49,483 bases of DNA from CAZCWM01 sp964622625 (GTDB lineage: Bacteria > Planctomycetota > Phycisphaerae > Phycisphaerales > Phycisphaeraceae): the NCBI GenBank assembly GCA_964622625.1, contig CAZUUQ010000007.1, positions 1 through 49,483 on the forward strand, given 5' to 3'. How positions within the stretch are numbered: the first letter of the stretch is position 1; each line of letters begins with the position of its first letter. A program made the position numbers and the translations under genes. Below the pieces are notes generated by a model. That model searched no databases. It was not told where the DNA came from and worked only from the letters and a program-made list of their open reading frames with translations. This document shows positions 26,215-33,956 of this stretch, one piece after another.

Positions 26215-28313
26215 TTATTGCTGCTGAATTTGCGGGGCGGGAGCGGCAGGTTGCTCAGATCGCTCCCGCTGCTGCTGCCGGTATGCCTCGATGCCCGACG
26301 GCGCGGGGAAAAGCCGNNNNNNNNNNNNNNNNNNNNNNNNNNNNNNNNNNNNNNNNNNNNNNNNNNNNNNNNNNNNNNNNNNNNNNNNNNNNNNNNNNNN
26401 NNNNNNNNNNNNNNNNGCTCCCGCTGCTGCTGCCGGTATGCCTCGATGCCCGACGGCGCGGGGAAAAGCCGCTGGACGTCATCGAGTCCCCCGCCAGCGG
26501 TCTGGAGTTGTTCATGGATAACGGGGGCGATGCTGTCATAGGTGCGATACTGAAGGGCGGGCGGGGCATTGCTCCAGATGCGGGCGCGTTCGAGCAGCGA
26601 CACCGTCGGTTCGACCATGAAACGCTCAAAGGTCTGGGCCTCCAATTCGTCGAACGGCAGCAGGGCCATGCGCTGCTGCGTTTCATAAGGCATGACCGGG
26701 GCACGGGCCTGATAGTCAGCGTGGATCCGCCGCGCCAGTTCGCGCTGTCGAGCATAGACCTCGAGATAGCCTGTGTTCAACCCCTCGCCGAAGGCCCGCA
26801 CGAGCATGCCTTGAACAATCTGCACCACGGCGGCCATCGAACGATCGCCAATGCTCTCACGCAGCTCCACGAAAATGAACTCCTCCAGGGGCAGCTCGTA
26901 GCGCCACTGGCGGGTTTGATTCCGGTTCCAGGGCGCATTCCGGTAGAGATCCCGAGCGCGGCGGTAATACTCACCTGCCTTCTGTCGATCCCCGAAAAGG
27001 TAGTGTGTGCGCGAGGCGTCAAGCAGCAGGTTTTCGTGGCCGGTCTCAAAACTGTTGATTACGCCGCGATTTTCAGGTGTGTCCTCCACCGTTTCCATGT
27101 CAGCCAGGAAGGCCTTTTCGTAGGCATCAAAGAATCGTGGATCGGGCATGAGGCTTATGTTGCGCGTGATCGGGTCAAAGTTGATGCGCCCGAAATGGCA
27201 CATCTGCTGAAGAGCCTGGCGGACGTGGCGCAGTGTATTGATGTAGTCGATGTGGCGCAGACGACCGACCTGCTGTATGCGATCGGTCCCGATCTGGGCC
27301 CAGTACAGTGCATGGGCGGCCGGCAGACGCCAGTCGATCACACCGTAGCCGTAGCCGTTTTCCATCTGCTCCGATGGCAGCACGAGCCGCAGCATGAACG
27401 TCGGATCCATGTTGTAGCGATCCTCGAGTACGCGGCGGCGCAACGATGCCAGCAGCGCGTCCATGGCCGACGTCGATTCAGGATCGTCCATCGCCTCTGC
27501 GAGGCGTGGATCGAAGCCCACTTCCTCGGGGTCAATGGCAAGAAGTCGGGCATCGAGTGAACCTCGATACATCAACACCCGCCCGACGGCCCGTACGAGC
27601 GTTTCACTGGGGCTGTAGCCAAGCGCCCTGACGCGTTGCAGCACGTCCGCTACACGGGGTTGCTGCTGTATGAGGCGGTCGATCTCGCGTGGCGCTTCGG
27701 CGACCGCGCGCAGAGCCGCAATCGCCTGTTCACGCGTCTGTCGGTCGATGGGCGTGCCCAGTAACTCCTGCCATTCGTAGGCCAGTTGCTGCTTGTAGTA
27801 CCAGTGCATATCGTCGCTGCGCTCGCCCATCTTGTGCATGAATATCCACGTCAGCTCGCGGTAGACGCGGATGTCCACGGGATTGGCGCGCACGCCCTGC
27901 TGGCGCAGGAGGTCGACGCCCTTGCGTACCCAGTCCCATCGTTCCTGGGGCGTATAGGTGGCGACGGAAATGTTGTAGGCCATGTTCCATCCGTGGAACG
28001 ACCAGACGGCGGCCGAGTCAGGCAGCAGGGCGGTGATGGCCTGGGCGAGGGTGTTGGCCTCGAAGTAGCGGCCCTGCTCCTGCAGGACGTGGGCGCGGTG
28101 CCAGAGGTAGTTGACGAACAAGCCGCGAAAGCTGCCCAGCCCGGTGGTCAGCAGCGCCAGATGCGGCGGTAATTCAGGATTGAACTGCCCGCCCAGTCCG
28201 AGTCGGGCATCGAGATAACGCTCATAGCCGCGAGAGCCCAGCCACGACGAACCCACCAGGCACATCGCGATTCCCGCCAGCACCAGCCACCATGTCCATC
28301 CATATCGTCGCAT
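26215..28313 (-). CDS. Large membrane-anchored helical-repeat protein of unknown function (split by false gap)
   Basis: One N-terminal transmembrane helix (WLVLAGIAMCLVGSSWLG) is followed by ~600 soluble residues, mostly helical and Arg/Gln rich. They include TPR-like pairs (YEANTLAQAITALLPDSAAVW, and later HYLFGDRQKAGEYYRRARDLY). No enzyme motif is seen and I do not recognise the family. The 100-N run interrupts the 3' end, but the 55 bp on its two sides are identical. Removing one copy plus the Ns (155 bp) leaves an uninterrupted ORF of 647 codons from ATG 28313 (AGG seven bases ahead; GTG 28319 is the alternative) to TAA at 26215, ending Gln/Pro/Ala rich. It follows the ABC permease by 57 bp and probably works with it. 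Confidence 0.75.
26262..26471. repeat. 55-bp direct repeat flanking a 100-N gap (assembly overlap)
   Basis: Bases 26262-26316 and 26417-26471 are identical over all 55 positions, with Ns at 26317-26416 between them. The repeat length equals a common assembler k-mer. This indicates two contigs that share an end and were scaffolded instead of merged. Collapsing it restores one reading frame, so no sequence is missing. Confidence 0.9.
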
Positions 28314-28370
28314 GGCCACCCTGTTTCTACGTTGGCTGCCGGTAGTGGTTTGTTCAGGCGGACACCTGTG

Positions 28371-30197
28371 CTATACGGTGACGCGTGCCAGCTCCCGACC
28401 TCTGAACAGAAGCCAGGCCGCCAGGGCGGCCATGCTGGTCCATCCCCCCCCGATCCATCCCAACGCCCGGGCCGTGGCCGCCCACGACACCAGCAATCCG
28501 TCGGCGATCAGCGGCACGGGATTGAAGCGACCGAAAGAGGGCACCACCAGCACGAAGAATTCGCCGGCCACGCGGATGGGCACCTTAACAGCTTCCCAGC
28601 GATTTCCTTCGGCCCACTTGTCCGCGATGATCTCGAAATTGGCCAGCAACTGCCGCCACAGGGGCAGGTCTTCGCGCGGCCGGGCGCCAAACTCATTCAA
28701 CGACTGGACAAAGAATCCACTGGCCACCGCACCGGCGAAAATCATCAGGCACAGCAGCGTGGCAACAGGGAAATCCAGAAAACTGGCCGCAGCCACGCCC
28801 AGCATCGCCAGGAACACCAGTCTCACCCACAACATCAGCAGTGATCGAATGAGGTTGGGGGCGAAGTCACCTGCACGGTAAAGCACTTGCAGGCCCTCGT
28901 CGCGGCTGAAGGTGACGCTGCCGGTCACCGGCTGGCGGGGATCGTCGATGTTGGCGATTTCGACAAGCATCTGGCCTTCGCTGTCGATCACGGTGACGGG
29001 AACATCGAGGACGCTATAGATGTCGTGCGGCAGAGCCAGCGGCGCCTGGCTGTAAGGACGACCATTGATCCGCAATGCCAGGCGTACCATGCGATCGGGC
29101 GGTTGCTGCGTGGCGATGGGCTTGAGGCGGAGCTGAACAGAACGAACCTCGCCCTGCCCGGCCAGCCGCACCGCACGATTCAGTCCGGTGAACAAATAGG
29201 CCTGAGCGCGTGCCGGCCCGATGGTATGCCATCGGGCGATGATCGCGGCGCGGATGGCCTGCTCGGTCTGCGGTGTGACCTGCTGGTATGTCGGGTCGTC
29301 GGGAAAGTCGCGACGGAGTTGCTCAAGCCGCTGCTGATAGATGCCTTCCACGTCCATGCCCGGAGGGAATTGCGGGTCGGCGGGGATGCGGGCCACAAGC
29401 ACCTGCTCCTGCAGGGCCCGCTGGTCGGCGGCATCCTGGGCTGTGCCTGAAGACGCCAGAATCTGCACGAACGCCCAGATGCCCACGCCTGTCAGTCCCA
29501 CCAGCAACAGATTGATTGCAGCCACGCCGATCCACTTGCCCAGCAGATAACTGCTGCGACGGACGGGCTTGGTGAGCGTCATGAATACATGTCGGTCCTT
29601 CAGATCACCGCTGACGGTGGCGCAGGCCAGGAAAATCGTCATGAAGCTCAGCAGCAGAGCCGACCCGCTCAGCGACCAGGTCAAAAAAAAACGTACGCGG
29701 TATTGAAGCCGTTCGTCGGCATCGAGTATGAAGGGAAGCACGGGCACGAGCAGGACAAGCAGCACGATGAAGATGAGGGCGAGTTTCATGCGCACGGCCT
29801 CGTCAATGAGCGTGCGGGCTACGGCACTCCAGGCCCATGGGCCCGAAAACAGTTGCCGTAGCAGCCAGACGCCCGCGATGAAGCCGCTGGTCATGGCCCA
29901 GACGCCGGCGACGGCGATTGCTCCGCCGACACGATGAGCTGCGAGAAACGTGCCGGCAATGAACAGGCTCCCGGCGGTGAAGCCGATAAACAAGCCCACA
30001 CGCGCTACCCACGGCGTCGTGCGCCACCACCACAGACCGGCCAGCACCCACGACATCGCCGCGCCACCGCCTGCGACGCCGGTCCACGCAGCCGCCGTGC
30101 TGTAATTCTGCATCGCCAACAAGCCCGCCACCAGGCCGAACGCGGCAATCCCCGACAGCAGCAACCACAACCATGTCCGCCAACGCTTGGGCTTCAC
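28371..30197 (-). CDS. ABC-2 type transporter permease with large extracytoplasmic insertion
   Basis: A 608-residue membrane protein. Four N-terminal helices (~8-113) precede an ABC-2 permease core: helices at ~138-158, 170-195 and 216-245, with the coupling region VSGDLKDRHVFMTLTKPVRRSSYLLGKW between them. A ~210-residue beta-rich loop (~246-460) should lie outside the cytoplasm. More helices follow at ~463-510 and near the C-terminus. The GTG start at 30197 has AGGAG seven bases ahead and lies only four bases past the ATPase stop, so the two are a transport pair. This type of permease exports or extracts lipids, polysaccharides or copper-enzyme components; the big loop could bind the substrate or a periplasmic partner (inference). 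Confidence 0.85.
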   Translation of the reverse strand: MKPKRWRTWLWLLLSGIAAFGLVAGLLAMQNYSTAAAWTGVAGGGAAMSWVLAGLWWWRTTPWVARVGLFIGFTAGSLFIAGTFLAAHRVGGAIAVAGVWAMTSGFIAGVWLLRQLFSGPWAWSAVARTLIDEAVRMKLALIFIVLLVLLVPVLPFILDADERLQYRVRFFLTWSLSGSALLLSFMTIFLACATVSGDLKDRHVFMTLTKPVRRSSYLLGKWIGVAAINLLLVGLTGVGIWAFVQILASSGTAQDAADQRALQEQVLVARIPADPQFPPGMDVEGIYQQRLEQLRRDFPDDPTYQQVTPQTEQAIRAAIIARWHTIGPARAQAYLFTGLNRAVRLAGQGEVRSVQLRLKPIATQQPPDRMVRLALRINGRPYSQAPLALPHDIYSVLDVPVTVIDSEGQMLVEIANIDDPRQPVTGSVTFSRDEGLQVLYRAGDFAPNLIRSLLMLWVRLVFLAMLGVAAASFLDFPVATLLCLMIFAGAVASGFFVQSLNEFGARPREDLPLWRQLLANFEIIADKWAEGNRWEAVKVPIRVAGEFFVLVVPSFGRFNPVPLIADGLLVSWAATARALGWIGGGWTSMAALAAWLLFRGRELARVTV

Positions 30198-30201
30198 CTC
30201 A

Positions 30202-31515
30202 TCACTCCTGATCGCCGCGCGTCAGTCGATCGAGCAAATCACGGTCCATCCGCTGGCGATCGTGGTCATGCGCGGATTCGGGCGTTGCATCCTTCGGGGG
30301 ATGCGATGGCGTGTTGGTCTGTTCATCGTGCCGCAACTGGGCATGATCCGCAGCCGTCAGTTCATCGAGTAATTCATGGCGCGGTTCTGTTGCGGTCGGA
30401 ATATCACTGACGTCCTTCTGCGTTTCGGGCGTTTTGGGCGACGCCGTCAATTCATTGAGGAGTTGCCGCGCCTCGGTGTCTTCCTCCTCCCGCACCGGTT
30501 GGTCGGCGGCGTGGCCCATCAGGAAACTCGCGATCTTGCCGCCGGCGACCGCGCCGCTCGTGGCCGCACCCTCGGCCTGTGCGCGATGGACGATCTCAAG
30601 AAACAGTGATTCGAGTTTTTGCCGGGGTTGATCCACACGCTGCACGTGCAAGCCGTGCCGCTCAAGCACAAGCTCGATTTCGGCGATCACCTCCTCATCC
30701 AATTGGCCGGTTTCGATGGACGTCATGTCATTGCGAGTGAGCAGCTCGTCGACAGTCCCTTCGATGCGGATGCGCCCACCAAACATGATTGACAACCGGT
30801 CGCAGACATCCTCCACGTCGGCCAACAGGTGGCTGCAAAGCAGAATGGTCTTGCCGCGGCGACGCAGCTCGAGGATTAAATCCTTGAACTGGCGTGTACC
30901 GATGGGGTCCAGGCCGGCGGTCGGTTCATCGAGAATGAGCAGTTGCGGGTCATTGATGAGCGCTTGGGCCAGCCCGATGCGTCGTTGCATGCCTTTGGAA
31001 TACTCACCGACGGGACGGCGTTGCACGGCTTCAAGGCCGACCATTTCCAGAAGCATATCGATGCGTTTCTGACGCTGACGGCGGTCCTGGCGAAACAACC
31101 GGCCATAGAAGTCCAGGGTTTCTCGCGCGGTCAGGAAACGATACAGATAGGACTCCTCGGGAAGGTAGCCGATGAGTCGTTTGGTATTCACGTCTTCGGG
31201 ACGCTTACCGAAGACCGATACCCGTCCCGCGGTCGGATGCAACAGGCCGAGGATCATTTTGATGGTGGTGCTTTTACCCGATCCGTTGGGTCCCAGCAGG
31301 CCGTAAACCTCACCGCGGTGAACCGCCAGGTCCAGGGCGTCGACGGCTCGGACACGATTGCGCATCCAGAAATCGCGGAAGGTCTTGGTCAGACCTGCGC
31401 ACTGGATGACAGCCTCGGCCGCGGGGCGCCGGGGGGATGTCGACGACATGGCGGGGTCTGCAGTGGTGTTCATGGTGAATTGCGGCATCATCTGCGTCGT
31501 TACGGGGTCATGCAT
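30202..31515 (-). CDS. ABC transporter ATPase with repetitive C-terminal tail
   Basis: A 437-residue ABC-2 nucleotide-binding protein. Walker A GPNGSGKST (75-83), signature YSKGMQRR (172-179), Walker B LLILDEP (192-198) and H-loop His 229 are all intact. The canonical domain ends near residue 315. A ~120-residue acidic, Pro/Thr/His-rich tail follows, in which QLLNELT (351-357), ELLDELT (381-387) and DLLDRLT (426-432) repeat one short motif. The start is uncertain (ATG 31515, or 31473 or 31449); none has a good ribosome binding site. It lies 14 bp after an SPFH gene and 4 bp before the permease, so it is in one transcription unit with both. Confidence 0.88.
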   Translation of the reverse strand: MHDPVTTQMMPQFTMNTTADPAMSSTSPRRPAAEAVIQCAGLTKTFRDFWMRNRVRAVDALDLAVHRGEVYGLLGPNGSGKSTTIKMILGLLHPTAGRVSVFGKRPEDVNTKRLIGYLPEESYLYRFLTARETLDFYGRLFRQDRRQRQKRIDMLLEMVGLEAVQRRPVGEYSKGMQRRIGLAQALINDPQLLILDEPTAGLDPIGTRQFKDLILELRRRGKTILLCSHLLADVEDVCDRLSIMFGGRIRIEGTVDELLTRNDMTSIETGQLDEEVIAEIELVLERHGLHVQRVDQPRQKLESLFLEIVHRAQAEGAATSGAVAGGKIASFLMGHAADQPVREEEDTEARQLLNELTASPKTPETQKDVSDIPTATEPRHELLDELTAADHAQLRHDEQTNTPSHPPKDATPESAHDHDRQRMDRDLLDRLTRGDQE

Positions 31516-31529
31516 GCACCGAGGCGCGG

Positions 31530-32909
31530 CTATTTGCCTTCGAGGCGGCGGGCTTCGCGCTGTCGCCACTTTTCGGGGTCGCGGTTGACTTCGACGTAGG
31601 GCTGCCAGCCGGGCGGGACGAAGAGCACCTCGGTGTCGTCGGTCAACGCGGCTTGGGCCGCGTCCTGCCATAGGCGGTCGAGCACCACCCGGGGATTCAC
31701 GTCGTATTGCTGCTTGAGGGTCAGGAAGTAGGCAGCCTGGGACTCGGTGCGCTGGGCCACCTGGGTGCGGTAGACCAGGGCTTCATTGAGTTTTTCGGCC
31801 ACCTGCCCGCCGACGCGCACGGCCCGGCCCTGATCGTCGGGTATGGTGAGCGTGGCGAAGGCCCGGTCGAGCTCACGCTTGATGCGATCGAGTTCCTGCT
31901 GGTCGTTGAGACTTGTGGCGGTGGCGTAGGATTCGACCAGGCGCAGCAGCGGTGCGAAGGCTTCACCGGCCGTGCCGCCCAGAATCGTCGCACGCTCACG
32001 TTGGGCGTCCTCGATCTGCCGGGCCCGGTCGCTCTCGGCCCGGGTGACGGCATCGAAGGCGTCGCGCACGGTGAGAGGGAAGCGGATCTCGGTGGCCGAG
32101 ACGTTTTCAACCCGCAGGCCGCTATGCAAGTGGTCGAGCGTTTGCTGCATGTGCCGCCGCGCCACGTCGAAGTCGCCGGGGCCCAAGCCCTTATGCACCT
32201 GGTCGGCGGTGACCTGGGCGACCGTGAAGATGATCGCCTGCTCGCCGACACGGGCGATGAGGCGGTCGGCGGCGCGCAGTAGTTGTTGGGTGTCACTGGG
32301 GTCAAAGCCGATGCGCCCCGCCCCATCGCCATCAGTTTCTGCGGGGGGAATATGGCGCACGAAACTCACCGGGTCGGCCACCACATAGGTCACGACCCAC
32401 TGGGCATGGACGATGTTGGCATCGCCGGTCAGAAGTGAGCCGTGGTACTGCGGATCGATCGGGCCAGCGAACTGCTGCTGCTCGGAGGCGGTCATGCCCA
32501 CAGTCGGGGCGGCGCGCTGGAACCAGAACGATTCGGTCAGTCTGACGTTGCGGCTGGTCGTGGGAACCTTGAGCACCTGCATGATGGGGTATGGCGCGGC
32601 AAAGTACGGGCCCCCGGGGGGCACGATCTGCTCAAGGTTGTCCGCACCGACGATGCGGCCCATGAACAGGCGGATGCCCACCTCCTGAGGTTGCACTGTG
32701 TAACAGCCGGTCCACAGAAACGCCACGATCAGACCGATCATCACCAGTTTCAGCAGAAAGAACATCACCCGCAGCGCGTCGGCTAGCGACTGCTGCGCGG
32801 GGTCGAGTGGCTCGATGACGACGGCCGTCGCGGCGGCGTCGGCCTGGTCGGCGGCGTCCGCGAGGCGCTGCAACTGGTTGTCTTCGGGAATCCCGCTCAT
32901 ATCCGGCAC
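31530..32909 (-). CDS. SPFH/Band-7 protein, HflK-like
   Basis: A 459-residue protein with one transmembrane helix at ~48-70 and an SPFH domain after it (VQPQEVGIRLFMGRIVG...VPPGGPYFAAPYPIMQVLKVP). A long charged helical region (~270-400) likely forms coiled coil. The layout is that of HflK, which with HflC forms a cage around the FtsH protease in E. coli. Inserted segments (FWFQRAAPTVGMTASEQQQF) make it divergent. GTG 32909 follows GGAAGG closely, and ATG 32900 is the alternative. It is third of three SPFH genes in a row, and the ABC ATPase follows directly. FtsH is not in the window. Confidence 0.82.
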   Translation of the reverse strand: MPDMSGIPEDNQLQRLADAADQADAAATAVVIEPLDPAQQSLADALRVMFFLLKLVMIGLIVAFLWTGCYTVQPQEVGIRLFMGRIVGADNLEQIVPPGGPYFAAPYPIMQVLKVPTTSRNVRLTESFWFQRAAPTVGMTASEQQQFAGPIDPQYHGSLLTGDANIVHAQWVVTYVVADPVSFVRHIPPAETDGDGAGRIGFDPSDTQQLLRAADRLIARVGEQAIIFTVAQVTADQVHKGLGPGDFDVARRHMQQTLDHLHSGLRVENVSATEIRFPLTVRDAFDAVTRAESDRARQIEDAQRERATILGGTAGEAFAPLLRLVESYATATSLNDQQELDRIKRELDRAFATLTIPDDQGRAVRVGGQVAEKLNEALVYRTQVAQRTESQAAYFLTLKQQYDVNPRVVLDRLWQDAAQAALTDDTEVLFVPPGWQPYVEVNRDPEKWRQREARRLEGK

Positions 32910-32958
32910 TCACCTTCCGCGATGATTCAGGGCTCACTGAGGGCGTGGACGTCGAGGC

Positions 32959-33894
32959 TCAAGGCCGGGTGGTCTCGAAGTTCGGTCGCATCAGTCCGCC
33001 ATCGGGCGCGATCTGGTCGGCGGGCATGACGATCGTCGCCCCGGGCAAGGCTGCCTTGAGCGTTTCGAGACGGCGAAGGAACGTGGCCAGGTCCTGGTCC
33101 TGGTTGAACACGTCGTAGTACTGGGCAGCGCGGGCGTCGCCCTCGGCCCGCAGCTCAAGGGCCCGCTGCTCGGCGAAGGCGAGAATGCGCTGGCTGGCGC
33201 TCTCGGCCTCGCTGCGGATGGCTGCGGCCTGGGCGGCGCCTTCCGATCGTGCCCGTTCCGCCATGCGCTGGCGCGTGGATTTCATCCGTTCGAACACCGC
33301 GTCGGTCACCCGCTCGGGCAGCACGAGCTGGCGGATACCCACCTGCTCGACGGCGATGCCATAACCGGTACCCGCCAGGCGCTGGCGCACCTGTTCGAGC
33401 ATTTCCTGTTCGACCTGCCGCAGCTTCAGTTGCGCTGCGTTGGTGTTGGCCAATTGAGTGAACTCGTAGCGGCTGATGACGGCCTTGGTGTCGCGCAGCA
33501 GAGCGTGCAACTGCTGCTGGGCCTCGCCGATGGTCTGCAGGCGGCGGAAGAATGCCAGCGGGTCTTCGATGCGCCAAGCCAGATAGGTCTTGACGATCAG
33601 GCTGTTGGCATCGGCGGTCTGCTGCTCCTCAAGCTGGTCTTCGAGAATCTGCAGACGGGTGGGGTACATCGTCACCTGCTGGATGGGCCAGGGCAGTCGA
33701 AAATAAAGTCGAGGCTCGCGGCGGACGCTGCCGGGGGCGAGAACCTGGCCCTGTTCGTCCACCACGGGCATGTCGGCGCGGTTGAAGGTGGTGAGGATGG
33801 CCACCTCGTCGTAGCGGACGGTGAAGGTGAACATATACGTGGCCAGCACCACGACGATGAAGATGCCAATGATGACGCTCAAGCTGCTTTTCAT
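32959..33894 (-). CDS. SPFH/Band-7 protein, HflC-like
   Basis: A 311-residue protein with an N-terminal signal anchor (~5-27) and a full SPFH domain (VRYDEVAILTTFNRAD...LYFRLPWPIQQVTMYPTR, then VKTYLAWRIEDPLAFF). An Ala/Glu/Arg-rich coiled coil (~205-260, ERARSEGAAQAAAIRSEAES) leads to a short Pro-rich tail. This is close to HflC (334 aa in E. coli) in size and order. ATG 33894 follows AGGAAA at suitable spacing. It lies 62 bp after the polytopic SPFH gene and 49 bp before the HflK-like one. Confidence 0.87.
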   Translation of the reverse strand: MKSSLSVIIGIFIVVVLATYMFTFTVRYDEVAILTTFNRADMPVVDEQGQVLAPGSVRREPRLYFRLPWPIQQVTMYPTRLQILEDQLEEQQTADANSLIVKTYLAWRIEDPLAFFRRLQTIGEAQQQLHALLRDTKAVISRYEFTQLANTNAAQLKLRQVEQEMLEQVRQRLAGTGYGIAVEQVGIRQLVLPERVTDAVFERMKSTRQRMAERARSEGAAQAAAIRSEAESASQRILAFAEQRALELRAEGDARAAQYYDVFNQDQDLATFLRRLETLKAALPGATIVMPADQIAPDGGLMRPNFETTRP

Positions 33895-33956
33895 CGGTGC
33901 GTTTCCTGTGTGCCGCGGCCGAACCCGTACGCCGCGGCTGTCTGGTTGCCGTTGAT

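Noticed and set aside
26142..26316. Separate downstream reading frame left of the 26317 gap
   Set aside because: It results from reading through the duplicated 55 bp; collapsing the overlap gives one continuous gene ending at 26215.
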